Shown here one piece after another: positions 46,237 through 55,936 of a stretch of DNA of 64,000 nucleotides. Position 1 is the stretch's first letter, and each line of letters opens with the position of its first letter. The notes beneath the pieces were generated by a model. The model searched no databases. It saw only the letters and a program-made list of their open reading frames with translations, and was not told the DNA's origin. A program made the translations under genes and the position numbers. The DNA comes from CAXBGS01 sp963975425 (GTDB lineage: Bacteria > Planctomycetota > Planctomycetia > Pirellulales > Pirellulaceae): NCBI GenBank assembly GCA_963975425.1, contig CAXBGS010000016.1:1-64000 (forward strand), given 5' to 3'.

Positions 46237-47070
46237 GTGAATCAAAATGCCAATCCAGTAGCGGAGCAACCTGAGGACGTGCGTCGATACGTGGTGGGCG
46301 ATATCCACGGTTGCGCAAAAGCGCTTCGCAGTCTCGTCGAAACCATCGCGCCCCGACCGAAAGACCAGTTGGTCTTCCTGGGTGATTACGTCGATCGGGG
46401 CCCGGACAGCCGAGACGTGATCGAACAATTGATCCAAGTGCGAAAGCTTTGCCGGACGGTCATGCTGCGTGGCAATCATGAAATCATGCTTGGCGGCGTC
46501 GTCTTTCGCGATCTTGACCCCACCGTTTGGCTGGGCAGCGGCGGAAAAGCGACCGTGGCAAGTTACGGGGGCGATATTCAAAAGATGCCCGAACACCACC
46601 GCGATTTCCTGAAGTCGTTGAGGCCTCATTACGAAACGACCGACAGCATTTTTGTCCACGCATGCTACGAATCGCATTTACCGATGGACCGACAAGACGA
46701 TTCGCTTAGGTACTGGGCACACTTGACGCACTTGTTGCCGGCGCCACACATCAGTGGCAAACGCGTGTTCGTCGGGCATACGCCGCAAATGAGCGGCCGT
46801 ATTCTGGATGCGGGTCACCTGATTTGTGTCGACACGCATTGTGTCGGCAACGGCTATTTGACGGCGTACGATATCGACAACAACCACTCGATCCAGGTGG
46901 ATCGTCGCGGACATGTGCTACGCTCGCCCGCAAAAGCCGCCTTTCAAAAACTCTTAAAGTTTTTCCGATCCGGCTCGCGAAAACAATCGCACAAACCGGC
47001 GTCGGCCCAAAAACCGAATTCGAGTTCCGCAGACCCGTCGCTTGAGACCCATTCGAATCTCCATGGATAG
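46237..47070 (+). CDS. PPP-type metallophosphoesterase (ApaH/PrpA-like)
   Basis: The 277-residue phosphatase has the full PPP signature: GDIHG, GDYVDRGPDSR and RGNHE, with later metal-binding histidines in FVHACYE and FVGHTPQ. It may act on phosphoproteins or on diadenosine tetraphosphate; the sequence does not decide. GGAAAG five bases before the GTG at 46237 favours that start over a TTG at 46201. A basic Ser/Lys-rich tail of about 35 residues follows the domain. Its stop overlaps the start of the kinase gene. Confidence 0.9.
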   Translation: MNQNANPVAEQPEDVRRYVVGDIHGCAKALRSLVETIAPRPKDQLVFLGDYVDRGPDSRDVIEQLIQVRKLCRTVMLRGNHEIMLGGVVFRDLDPTVWLGSGGKATVASYGGDIQKMPEHHRDFLKSLRPHYETTDSIFVHACYESHLPMDRQDDSLRYWAHLTHLLPAPHISGKRVFVGHTPQMSGRILDAGHLICVDTHCVGNGYLTAYDIDNNHSIQVDRRGHVLRSPAKAAFQKLLKFFRSGSRKQSHKPASAQKPNSSSADPSLETHSNLHG

Positions 47071-48532
47071 CGATCGCCACTCGGAACAGGATGCCACCGG
47101 CCCCGTCACCCATGCCCCGCGTCACGTCGACGACTTTGGACCGACTGGCGAACACGCTCGCTGGTCCAGCCGCCCGGCGCTGCAGGCCAATTCGTCGGTC
47201 ATCACTTCCGGCTTTACCGGCCTGGTCGTGCTGACGATGCTCGCGTGGCTGTTGGGCGCCGGACCAACGACTCTGTGTTTGATTGTCATCTTGTTAAGTG
47301 TGGCCGTATCCGCGTTCGTGCATCTGACGGTGCGGCATCACCACCAAGATATCCTGAGCTACGTTTCGCATCTGGAGGACGATTCGGCGCGATGGGAAAA
47401 ACGCTGGCGAGAACTGCACGCGGATTCGTTATTGGCGACGACCGCGATTTCACAACTGACCGACGGCGTCGTTGTGTTGTCGTCCGAAGGCCGAGTGCTG
47501 CTGGTCAATCCCGCGGCAAAGAAACTGTTGTTCCTCTCTCGCGATGACAACCACCTCGGATGGCTATTCGTCGAAGTCGTGCGTGACCCCAAGATCAAAG
47601 CCTTGATCAATAGCGCGCGAGAACACCAAATCGCTTGCAGCGAAACCGTGGAACTTTCGGGCGGACAAACGGTTCGCCCCACTCGCATCGATGTCAATCC
47701 GATCACGTCGGGTGGTGACCGCGCGTTGTTGTTGATCATTCACGACGAAACGGAAACTCGCCGCGTCGATGAAATTCGACGCGAATTTGTCGCAAACGTT
47801 TCCCACGAACTCAAGACACCACTGGCCGCGATCAAGGGTTACGCCGAGACGGTCGAACTTGCAATTCAAGACGACCCAGAATCGGCGTGCCACTTTATGC
47901 AACAGATTCTCAGTCAGTGCCAACGTCTGGAACGCTTGGTGGCCGACATGATGCAGCTGGCACGGGCTCAAGGCGGCACGCACAATATGACTTTGGTCCA
48001 GGTCAAACTGTGTGATGTGATCGCCGAAGCACTGCGCGCCTGCGAACCGGTCGCCGAATCAAAACAGATCGAACTCACGTGTCGCGAAATTCACCCCGAC
48101 TCGATCGTGATCGCCGACCGAGAAGCGACACTGACGATCGCCAACAACTTGATCAGCAATGCGATCCGATACACGCCCGAAGGCGGCCACGTGGAAATCG
48201 GAACCGAGCGCATCAAGGACTATTGGGCGATGGTCGTTTGCGACGACGGCGTTGGAATCCCCGAAGCGGAACAGCAACGGATTTTCGAACGTTTCTACCG
48301 TGTCGCAAAAACGCGAGAAACGACTGGCGGAGGAACCGGGATTGGGTTGTCCATTGTCAAAAACTTGACGCTGGCGCAGTCGGGCGAAATCCAACTATCC
48401 AGCCGGCCTGGGCAAGGTTCGACTTTCCGCGTGTTGTTGCCGGCGATCAACGTGAACAATGAAACTCGGCAAACCGCATCGCCTGCGCGGCCAGCAGAAA
48501 ACGCCAAGTCCGGTTCCGGGTCCGATACCTAG
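47063..48532 (+). CDS. phoR: PhoR-like sensor histidine kinase
   Basis: This is a 489-residue membrane kinase. Two transmembrane helices lie near residues 46-90, followed by a short coiled stretch and a PAS-like domain (SQLTDGVVVLSSEGRVLLVNPAA). The dimerisation domain FVANVSHELKTPLAAIKGYAE holds the phosphorylated His. The ATP-binding domain shows NLISNAIRYTP (N box), DDGVGIP (G1), FERFYRV and GGTGIGLSIV (G2). The layout is that of PhoR of the phosphate regulon. The ATG at 47063 overlaps the upstream phosphatase stop by eight bases; a TTG at 47042 is also possible. The probable partner gene follows after 350 bases. Confidence 0.82.
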   Translation: MDSDRHSEQDATGPVTHAPRHVDDFGPTGEHARWSSRPALQANSSVITSGFTGLVVLTMLAWLLGAGPTTLCLIVILLSVAVSAFVHLTVRHHHQDILSYVSHLEDDSARWEKRWRELHADSLLATTAISQLTDGVVVLSSEGRVLLVNPAAKKLLFLSRDDNHLGWLFVEVVRDPKIKALINSAREHQIACSETVELSGGQTVRPTRIDVNPITSGGDRALLLIIHDETETRRVDEIRREFVANVSHELKTPLAAIKGYAETVELAIQDDPESACHFMQQILSQCQRLERLVADMMQLARAQGGTHNMTLVQVKLCDVIAEALRACEPVAESKQIELTCREIHPDSIVIADREATLTIANNLISNAIRYTPEGGHVEIGTERIKDYWAMVVCDDGVGIPEAEQQRIFERFYRVAKTRETTGGGTGIGLSIVKNLTLAQSGEIQLSSRPGQGSTFRVLLPAINVNNETRQTASPARPAENAKSGSGSDT

Positions 48533-48881
48533 GCCGCCGGACTGCTTTGTCGCGGCAGCACCGGTTCGCCAGGGCAGCATCAGTTCACAAGGGCAGCATC
48601 CGCCTGCGGCGACTTGCTCACCGGCGGCGATCCCACCGCAATCTACCGCCAGAGATCCGGCAAAACTCGGTGAAATCCGAAGCGGTCCTGGCCCCAGGGA
48701 GTCGGAAGCGGCAACTCAAACCGAGCTCAAAATTCACATAACCTTCACGCGTGGCCGGGGGTTTACCCCTTGGACACTTCATAATTTTTGACCACCATAA
48801 CTCAGGATTCATTTTGCTCGCTGATTGTCCGCGAAACGACCTCGCGCGAATCGGCCTGCTGACCTTAACCGCTAGCCGAGC
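48533..48881. other. phoR-phoB spacer with control region
   Basis: About 350 bases, unusually long between a kinase and its regulator, with no supported gene. It holds a PHO-box-like repeat (48733-48754), a small hairpin GGGGTTTACCCC (48757-48769) and a -10-like CATAAT (48780-48785), so the regulator gene probably has its own promoter. Confidence 0.5.
48733..48754 (+). promoter_or_regulatory. Candidate PHO box upstream of the phoB-like gene
   Basis: TTCACATAACC and TTCACGCGTGG are 11-base direct repeat units, like those before pstS (TTCATGAAATC, TTCACGGCATG). A CATAAT -10-like box follows 25 bases later. Autoregulation by PhoB is known in other bacteria; here it is an inference. Confidence 0.4.
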
Positions 48882-49568
48882 ATGTCGAAGACCAAAGTTC
48901 TTGTGGTGGAGGACTACCGCCCACTAGCCGAAACGCTTGAGTACCAACTGCAGCGAGCCGGCTACGAAGTTCACCGGGCAAGTGACGGACGCGAGGCCCT
49001 GAAGCAAGCTCGACTCGTCCTGCCCGATGTCGTGTTCCTTGACGTGGACCTGCCCGTGCTCAGCGGCGTTGAGGTCTGCAAGCTGTTGCGAGCCGACCCC
49101 AGCACCAGCAACATGCTGATCTTGATCCTCAGCGCACTCGGTGAAGAATCTGATCAAGTCGTTGGTTTCGCGGTCGGCGCCGATGACTATGTCGTCAAGC
49201 CTGTCGAAAGTTACAAGGTTCTGCTGCAGAGACTTAAAGCACTGCTGCGGCGACGCGAACCGGCGTTCGAAGACTCGGAATCCATCGAACGTCATGGCGT
49301 CAAGGTCGACCGACGACGATTCGTCGTTTCGATCGACGAGTCAATCCTCGGCCTGACCAAGAGCGAGTTTCGGCTACTCGATACCTTGATTCGCCAACCT
49401 GGTCGAGCCTTCGGACGCAGCGAATTGGTCGATGCGGCGCTGGGTGAAGACACCATGGTGCTGGAACGGACCATCGACGTTCACGTGCGTGCGCTGCGGA
49501 AAAAGATGGGCGAAGCCGCCGACCTGATCGAAACGGTGCGCGGCATCGGTTACCGATTCAAGGAATAG
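48882..49568 (+). CDS. phoB: PhoB-like response regulator (OmpR family)
   Basis: The 228-residue regulator has a receiver domain with the acidic pair E10/D11, the phosphorylated D54 in VFLDVDLPVLSG, S84 and K107 (in DDYVVKPVES). A winged-helix DNA-binding domain follows (about 135-228) and ends RTIDVHVRALRKKMG then IETVRGIGYRFKE, the typical OmpR/PhoB ending. The pairing with a PhoR-like kinase directly upstream, and a PHO-box-like repeat in front, fit control of the phosphate regulon, whose pst genes lie 24 kb away. Confidence 0.85.
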   Translation: MSKTKVLVVEDYRPLAETLEYQLQRAGYEVHRASDGREALKQARLVLPDVVFLDVDLPVLSGVEVCKLLRADPSTSNMLILILSALGEESDQVVGFAVGADDYVVKPVESYKVLLQRLKALLRRREPAFEDSESIERHGVKVDRRRFVVSIDESILGLTKSEFRLLDTLIRQPGRAFGRSELVDAALGEDTMVLERTIDVHVRALRKKMGEAADLIETVRGIGYRFKE

Positions 49569-49641
49569 TTCAGTCGCGGCGCGGCCCCGCACCCTCCAGC
49601 GCAAGTTCGCGATCCAACAGAACCGATTGAGTGCGAGGAAT

Positions 49642-52113
49642 CTAGTCCGACGACGAATCTCGATCCGACCCGTCGTCTTCGGTTTCGTTGTCGCTGGCCG
49701 TGTCATCGTTGTCCCCGTCGGCATCCTCTTCGTCCGCTTTGGATGCGTCATCGTCCGCGGCGGAACCTTCCTTGTTAGCGCTGCCTTTCTTGGCCTTTTG
49801 CATCGGGTTCTTTTTCGTCTCGGCTTTGAACAGCTTGAAACGGCTCGGAACAATGCGTGGCGGCCAATGGTTGTTCGAATCGTCGGCATCGGCCGTTTCG
49901 CGACGCGGATCGAGTTCCAACCTGACGATTTCTTTGTCGGTCGCGATCATTTTCTTAGTGACGTCGCCATTGGATTTCCAGATTTGTGCGGGAATCGTCA
50001 GCAGCTCGGTCGTGTTGTCGGCGTAGTGGACGCGAACGATGATCGGCATGACCAAACCACCGACGTTTCGAAAATGAATGACATAGAAATTCGTCGTCCG
50101 CCTCAGCAGTGCGCGTTCGTCGGCGGACAGCCCGTCCAGAAATTTCTGAAACGTCTTTCGTGCCGCCGCGTCGACTTTGTATTCGTCGTACTCGTCGCTG
50201 TTGTAAAAGTCCTTCAGTCCTGGCTGCCAGTCGATTCGCTTGGGCAGTTGCTTATTGCGATCGTCCGATAGCGTCTTTTCTTTTTTCTCTTCTTCCTGTC
50301 GTTTTCGTTCAGCACTTTCGTCCGGGTCGCCACTTTCAATTTGAAATAATTCGACATCATCAATCGCAATATCGACGTGATCGGTACTGTAAAACCAGCC
50401 CCGCCAAAACCAATCCAAATCGACACCGGACGCGTCTTCCATCGTGCGAAAGAAATCGGACGGCGTCGGGCGTTTGAATTTCCAGCGACGGGCGTACTCG
50501 CGAAAGGCGAAATCAAACAGTTCACGGCCGAGGATCGTCTCGCGCAGAATATTCAAAGCGGTCGCGGGTTTCGCATAACCATTCGCGCCGAACTGCAATA
50601 TTTCTTCGCTTCCAGTCATGATCGGGCGCTGATTGCCGCCACGCATGTAGGGAACGATCTTTTCGGGTTCACCTCGGCGCGACGGGTAATCGTCTTCCCA
50701 TTCCTGTTCGGCAAGGTATTGCAGAAACGTGTTCAGGCCTTCATCCATCCACGTCCATTGACGTTCATCGCTGTTGACAATCATCGGATAAAAATTGTGA
50801 CCGACTTCGTGGATCACAACCGAGATCAATCCGTACTTCGTCGCCTTGCTGTACGTCCCATCGTCTTCGGGGCGAGGGCCGTTGAAACAAATCATCGGGT
50901 ATTCCATGCCATACACCGGACCGTTGACACTGATCGCCGTTGGATAGGGATAGGCGAAGGCATAGCGGCCGTAGACCTGCAGCGTGTGTGCGATCGCCTC
51001 GGTCGAATACTTGCTCCACAACGGTTCGGCTTCGTTGGGATAATAGGACATTGCCATCACGGTTTGACCGTCGACGTCCACCCCCATGGCGTCCCAGATG
51101 AACTTGCGGCTTGCAGCAAAAGCAAAATCGCGCACGTTGCTTGCCGCAAAGATCCAGGTTTTCGATCCGGCTCCTTTGGCGGTCTCGTTCGACTTCGCCT
51201 CGTCGGCCGTGATGACGAAAACCGGTTTGGTGGCGGACGCGGCTTGTTTTAATCGTTCGCGCCACTCGGGCTTTAGTACCTGTTCGCTGTTCTGCAGCTC
51301 GCCGGTGGCCGCGATCACCAAGTCTTGCGGTGCGGTGATACGTACGCGATAGTCGCCCAATTCCAACGTGAACTCGCCTTGCCCGAGAAACTGTTTGTGT
51401 TGCCAACCGGCATAGTCGGTGTAGGCAACGACGCGCGGGTACCACTGCGAGATCTCATAGATGTAGTTGTCGTCGTCCTCAAAGTGTTCGTATCCGCCGC
51501 GGGCCCGAATCATCTTGGCGTCGACAATATTGAATGCGTATCGCAAATGTACGTCGGTCGATTCGCCGGGCAATAATGGTGCCGGCAAATCGACACGCAT
51601 CATGGTCTTGACGACGCGATAGGGAAGGTCGGCTCCGCCGGCATCACGCACCGATTCGATCTTGTACCCGCCGTCAAAGGCGCTGCGTGCCAACATCGAT
51701 TGCACAAACTTGAACTCCATCCGCGATCCGATCGACGATGCGCGACGAGTCGTATTGGCATCGGAGTCGGGCTGGAAAATATTTTGATCCAGCTGAAACC
51801 ATAGATATCGCAATTCATGGGGCGAATGATTGTGATACTTCACCCTTGCCGTGCCGCGGATGCGTTGGTTTTCGTCATCCAAGGTCACGTCGATTTCGTA
51901 GTCGGCCCGCTGTTGCCAGTATTCGGGACCCGGAGCCCCCGATGCGGTTCGCGAATCACTCGGCGTCGGCCACCAACTGTCGATCTGGAAGAAACGGTCC
52001 ACCGAATCGGAATGCTTGGGGTTGGCCAGCGGCTGAGCCGAGACGTCGCGAGATGCGCAAAAACCGGTGGCGATCAGAACGATCATGACGAACCGAACGA
52101 AGCAGACCTTCAT
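49642..52113 (-). CDS. Exported M1-like zinc metallopeptidase
   Basis: From the ATG at 52113 the product has 823 residues with a signal peptide (MKVCFVRFVMIVLIATGFCA). The catalytic domain shows HEVGHNFYPMIV (HExxH) and the third ligand in WMDEGLNTFLQYL, the gluzincin pattern of M1 aminopeptidases. The usual GAMEN exopeptidase motif is replaced by GMEYPMICF-type sequence. A DWFWRGWFYST stretch follows, frequent in bacterial M1-like proteins. The tail of about 60 residues is extremely acidic (alternating D/E runs) and may bind calcium or stay disordered. A start at 52251 would place 46 residues before the signal. Confidence 0.9.
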   Translation of the reverse strand: MKVCFVRFVMIVLIATGFCASRDVSAQPLANPKHSDSVDRFFQIDSWWPTPSDSRTASGAPGPEYWQQRADYEIDVTLDDENQRIRGTARVKYHNHSPHELRYLWFQLDQNIFQPDSDANTTRRASSIGSRMEFKFVQSMLARSAFDGGYKIESVRDAGGADLPYRVVKTMMRVDLPAPLLPGESTDVHLRYAFNIVDAKMIRARGGYEHFEDDDNYIYEISQWYPRVVAYTDYAGWQHKQFLGQGEFTLELGDYRVRITAPQDLVIAATGELQNSEQVLKPEWRERLKQAASATKPVFVITADEAKSNETAKGAGSKTWIFAASNVRDFAFAASRKFIWDAMGVDVDGQTVMAMSYYPNEAEPLWSKYSTEAIAHTLQVYGRYAFAYPYPTAISVNGPVYGMEYPMICFNGPRPEDDGTYSKATKYGLISVVIHEVGHNFYPMIVNSDERQWTWMDEGLNTFLQYLAEQEWEDDYPSRRGEPEKIVPYMRGGNQRPIMTGSEEILQFGANGYAKPATALNILRETILGRELFDFAFREYARRWKFKRPTPSDFFRTMEDASGVDLDWFWRGWFYSTDHVDIAIDDVELFQIESGDPDESAERKRQEEEKKEKTLSDDRNKQLPKRIDWQPGLKDFYNSDEYDEYKVDAAARKTFQKFLDGLSADERALLRRTTNFYVIHFRNVGGLVMPIIVRVHYADNTTELLTIPAQIWKSNGDVTKKMIATDKEIVRLELDPRRETADADDSNNHWPPRIVPSRFKLFKAETKKNPMQKAKKGSANKEGSAADDDASKADEEDADGDNDDTASDNETEDDGSDRDSSSD

Positions 52114-52251
52114 CAAGGTATCTCGAAGCAGCACAGCGAATCTCGCGTTGAAGTATCTCGTGGGAACCAGCAACTTGGTATTGAGCCAAAAACTTGTTGC
52201 CGAAAACGTACGTGTCAAATTGCCGCAATTGAGAACCCAGGCGGCCAGCAA

Positions 52252-52495
52252 ACATCAAACGGCAAACTTTGTTGTCTCTCCGCACGTCCTGGGTGTGTCG
52301 GCATCCTCTAGGCTTGTCGGCATCCTCTGGCTTTGCCGGCGCACCCAGGCGTCCACCGCGGAGGCGCCAGAAAACGGTAAGGACTGGCCAACCGCGACGG
52401 AAACCGACACAATCTGTCTTTGAGGGTAGTTTAGTCAACGACGCGGACATCCGAACAAGCGTTAGACAAGAAGTCTCACATACAAAAGCAAAACG
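52252..52495. other. Divergent spacer
   Basis: About 240 bases between the M1-like and EboE-like genes. It contains two copies of TTGTCGGCATCCTCT (around 52296-52330). No gene is supported. Confidence 0.4.
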
Positions 52496-53776
52496 TTGCC
52501 AGATTCGATCCCGCCTGCACGAACCGTCGAACCGGATCCCGTCTCCATTGACGACTGGACCGTCGGCTATTGCACGAACGTTCACGCCGGAACCGATTTA
52601 GCGACGATCCGTGAAAACTTGGTCCGGTTTGCCGGAGCGGTACGCGCCAGCGTCTCTCACGGATCCGAACTGGGTGTCGGTTTGTGGCTGCCTGCCGAGG
52701 CCACACAGCAACTAGCGACGGATGCCGACGTGGAATCGTTCGCAGAATTTTTGCGAACCGAGCAATTATGCCCGTTCACGATCAATGCGTTTCCTTATGA
52801 CAACTTTCATCAGGATGTCGTCAAGCATCGCGTCTATCTGCCGGCGTGGTGGCAAACCGAACGCCTGGACTATACCCATCGACTGGCCGAAATCCTTGCA
52901 AAGCTGCTACCTAATCATGTTCGCACCGGATCGATCAGCACGCTGCCGATCGGCTGGCCCAACAATCCCAGCGATCCGAATTCCAGCGACGTGGATTTGT
53001 CCGATCCGAATTGCGAATTGCTGAATCAGGCGGGTGCGAACTTTCGCGAATTGGCCGACCGGCTGCGATCAATCGAATCTCAAACGGGCCGCCGGATCGT
53101 GGTCGCAATCGAACCAGAGCCGGGCTGCATCCTGGACACTACCGATGACGTGATCACGTGGTTCGATCGACACTTGCCCGATTCACATCACCGACGATAC
53201 TTGACCGTCTGTCACGACGTCTGTCATGCGGCCGTGATGGGGGAATCCCAATCCGACGTGCTGAACCGACTTGCCGCTGCGGGAATCGGCATCGGCAAAG
53301 TACAGGTCAGCAGCGCCGTGGTGGCCGAATGGGATGCAATGGCCGTCGGACGACGTCAAGAAGCAATCAAACAGTTGGCGGCGTTCGCCGAGGATCGCTA
53401 CTTGCATCAAACCGGCCGCGTGAAAGATTCGGGCGAGTTCGAATTGGTCGAAGACCTGCCCGCCTTGATCGCGTCGGCACCGCCCCAAGGTGATCCGGTC
53501 CAAGGTGATCGGCGATGGATCGTTCACTTTCATGTCCCGATTTTCCTGGAACGATTCGGACATCTGACGACCAGTCATTCGGCGGTCTTGGACTGTCTGA
53601 ACACGTTGGCACAGGATGCACAATCGAGTGAACCCAAAATCGATTTCACCGGTCACTTAGAAATCGAGACTTATGCCTGGACCGTTCTGCCGGAATCGAT
53701 GCGCAAACGCGGACTGGCCGACGACATCGCCAGCGAAATCGTTTGGATTCGCAAAGCCATCGCGCAGAGTATCTGA
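52496..53776 (+). CDS. EboE-like TIM-barrel protein (xylose isomerase-like fold)
   Basis: The 426-residue product resembles EboE, a metabolite traffic protein of the ebo cluster. GYCTNVHAGTDLATIRENL opens the domain, followed by TINAFPYDNFHQ, YTHRLAEILAKLLP, GSISTLPIGWPN, VAIEPEPGCILDTTDDV and TVCHDVCHAAVMGE, with His, Glu and Asp residues suited to binding metal. The start is a TTG at 52496 without a clear ribosome-binding site. The ebo genes take part in export of secondary metabolite precursors in several phyla; here the other members (eboA-D, eboF) are not in view. pdxJ follows after 77 bases. Confidence 0.8.
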   Translation: MPDSIPPARTVEPDPVSIDDWTVGYCTNVHAGTDLATIRENLVRFAGAVRASVSHGSELGVGLWLPAEATQQLATDADVESFAEFLRTEQLCPFTINAFPYDNFHQDVVKHRVYLPAWWQTERLDYTHRLAEILAKLLPNHVRTGSISTLPIGWPNNPSDPNSSDVDLSDPNCELLNQAGANFRELADRLRSIESQTGRRIVVAIEPEPGCILDTTDDVITWFDRHLPDSHHRRYLTVCHDVCHAAVMGESQSDVLNRLAAAGIGIGKVQVSSAVVAEWDAMAVGRRQEAIKQLAAFAEDRYLHQTGRVKDSGEFELVEDLPALIASAPPQGDPVQGDRRWIVHFHVPIFLERFGHLTTSHSAVLDCLNTLAQDAQSSEPKIDFTGHLEIETYAWTVLPESMRKRGLADDIASEIVWIRKAIAQSI

Positions 53777-53853
53777 CCCGTATTCAGCCACTTATTCCGC
53801 GTCGCATGCACCCGCGTGTTCGGCGGCGCCCCCACCGTTCTCTGTAGGCCTCC

Positions 53854-54588
53854 ATGATCAAGCTGGGCGTTAATATCGACCACGTTGCCACCGTTCGCCA
53901 AGCCAGACGCACGTATGAACCCGATCCCGTGATCGCCGCCGCGCTCGCCCAGCAGGGCGGGGCGGATGGCATTACGTTTCACCTGCGTGAAGACCGACGA
54001 CACATCCAAAACCGTGACGTCGAACTGCTGATCCAGACCGTCAGCGTGCGGACGAATATGGAAATCGCCTGCGACGAGGAAGTGCTGGCGATCGCTTGCC
54101 GGTTGAAACCCGATCTCGCACTATTGGTTCCCGAAAAACGTGCGGAGGTGACCACCGAAGGCGGATTGGACGTGGCCGGCGATACGGGTCGAATTGCGGA
54201 TGCCGTCGCCACGCTGAAACAAGCCGGAATCGAGACCAGCCTGTTCGTCGATCCGGACGAACGCCAAATCAAGGCGGCGGCAAAGATCGCTGCCGATGCG
54301 GTCGAGCTGCACACCGGTCCGTATGCTTTGGCAAAAGGAAAACAGTTCGACCAAGAACTGCAGCGACTTGTTCAGGCCGGAAAGGTGGCAAGCGACCTCG
54401 GCCTGACACTCAACGCCGGCCACGGTCTGAATTATCACAACGTTCGCGAAGTCGCCGCGATCGAAAACATGTGCGAACTGAATATTGGCCACTCCATCGT
54501 CAGCCGCGCGGTGATGGTCGGCATGCGCGAAGCGGTCGCAGAGATGCGCCGAATCCTTGACCTCTTTCAATCGCCAACTTGCCGATGA
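53854..54588 (+). CDS. pdxJ: Pyridoxine 5'-phosphate synthase
   Basis: It makes pyridoxine phosphate (vitamin B6) from deoxyxylulose phosphate and aminoacetone phosphate. The 244-residue product matches PdxJ throughout: KLGVNIDHVATVRQARRT at the start, ADGITFHLREDRRHI, then EIACDEEV, VELHTGPYA, LTLNAGHGLNY and ELNIGHSIVSRA. Catalytic Glu and His residues lie in these motifs. Length is normal. It is read in the same direction as the EboE-like gene and converges on a membrane protein gene, with only three bases between the stops. Confidence 0.96.
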   Translation: MIKLGVNIDHVATVRQARRTYEPDPVIAAALAQQGGADGITFHLREDRRHIQNRDVELLIQTVSVRTNMEIACDEEVLAIACRLKPDLALLVPEKRAEVTTEGGLDVAGDTGRIADAVATLKQAGIETSLFVDPDERQIKAAAKIAADAVELHTGPYALAKGKQFDQELQRLVQAGKVASDLGLTLNAGHGLNYHNVREVAAIENMCELNIGHSIVSRAVMVGMREAVAEMRRILDLFQSPTCR

Positions 54589-54591
54589 CGA

Positions 54592-55446
54592 TCAAGGCGC
54601 ACGATCAATGATTCGCGCGGTCCATTTCACCAGCCGTTTCGGTGTCGGCCAGAACCATGCCGTCGCCGCGACACTGAAAAGATTGAATGTGATCGCGATA
54701 CCGTAATGCGGTGCCAACAAACTGGTCAGACATCCCATGGCGGCGTAACAGGCGGTCGACGACAGGGTCACCGCCGTGAAAGCGCCCGCGACGCGGCGGC
54801 TGATGCGACAACGCTCGAAAATTTGACGCGTCGTCGTGTCCCACTTCCAAATGAAGTCACGCAGCGGGATGCCGCGCCGACGATTGACTTTCCAGACGCC
54901 TCGTTTGCGTCCACGTGTTTGCAGAAAGATGACCTTTCCCAAGTACGCAAACACCAAACCGATCACTCCGAACGCCAACGGAATGAGAATCAGCCAGTGG
55001 AAGGATCGAATCAATCCAAGCGTCCGGTCGGCTTCGGCAAGCCCCCAGTAGGCCACCGCCAGACTTAACAGTTGTGCCGTCAGCAGCGCGATAATCCAGC
55101 GCCGCAAGTCGTCCTGCAAGAACGCGATACTCTCGGGAATGACTCGGCGTCCGAATCGCCGGTTGCCCGAACGCGAACCGAACGCGTATCCGATCCACGG
55201 CCGCACGCGGCTGGGCACGTACCATAGCGCGACCAAGACCGGGACGATGCAAAGCCGCTCGTCACGCAACTCGTCGATTCGAATATAGGGTTGCAACCAC
55301 AGTAACCCCATCACGAACGGAATCGCCATCACCATCGTGATGGTCAGCGTCACAAACCAGCCGGCCACGCATCCGAATCGTTTCCAATTGCGCGCAAAAA
55401 TTCCCGCGCGACTCGGTTTGGCGATCGTACGTGACTTGGAAAGCAT
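54592..55446 (-). CDS. Membrane protein of unknown function
   Basis: The product has 284 residues from the ATG at 55446 (a GTG at 55503 would add 19). It has about six transmembrane segments arranged in pairs: residues about 27-48, 59-75, 110-135, 142-165, 215-240 and 245-262. Basic loops (RSGNRRFGRRV, TRGRKRGVWKVNRRRG) lie between them and probably face the cytoplasm. I do not recognise a family. It is convergent with pdxJ. Confidence 0.7.
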   Translation of the reverse strand: MLSKSRTIAKPSRAGIFARNWKRFGCVAGWFVTLTITMVMAIPFVMGLLWLQPYIRIDELRDERLCIVPVLVALWYVPSRVRPWIGYAFGSRSGNRRFGRRVIPESIAFLQDDLRRWIIALLTAQLLSLAVAYWGLAEADRTLGLIRSFHWLILIPLAFGVIGLVFAYLGKVIFLQTRGRKRGVWKVNRRRGIPLRDFIWKWDTTTRQIFERCRISRRVAGAFTAVTLSSTACYAAMGCLTSLLAPHYGIAITFNLFSVAATAWFWPTPKRLVKWTARIIDRAP

Positions 55447-55936
55447 GGCCTGTGAAGAATGTCGTCCGTTACGTGGCGGCTGGATCGGCACCAAGCCGTC
55501 CACACAGCATATCTGTCACCGCAAGAATTTCGCGAGCCGATCAGATTGAAGACCTCAGGACGCCGCGATTCGATTCCGAATGGACAGGTTGTGCGAGTCG
55601 CAGAGGACAAATCACCGTGTTTTCCCGGCTTCGTCTGCGTTGTGCGGGCCTAGCCCGTGTCTTGCGGGCCCCGTGCGCCAGAACACTCCGGCAGGACATT
55701 CCGCCAGAGCACTCCGCCAGATCCCCAGGCAGGCCCCGTCGATGGGCCGATCGGTTGGCTGGGAAGAATTCACCGCTGGCGGCTCGTGATCGAAATGGAA
55801 AGTTTGCCCCGTTTCAATTTTTTTCTGAATCTTTGACGCAGCGTTGACCAGTCGTGTCACGGGGTCCGCGAAGAATCATGCTGTCGATCGAGTGGTGGAC
55901 TCGTCGACGGTATCCCTCTTTGCAGGAAACAACCCG
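55447..55936. repeat. Repeat-containing spacer
   Basis: No supported gene is present. At about 55640-55735 imperfect short repeats of CACTCCGCCAGA/ACTCCGGCAGG and GTCTTGCGGGCC type occur. The promoters of the two divergent flanking genes must lie here. Confidence 0.45.
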
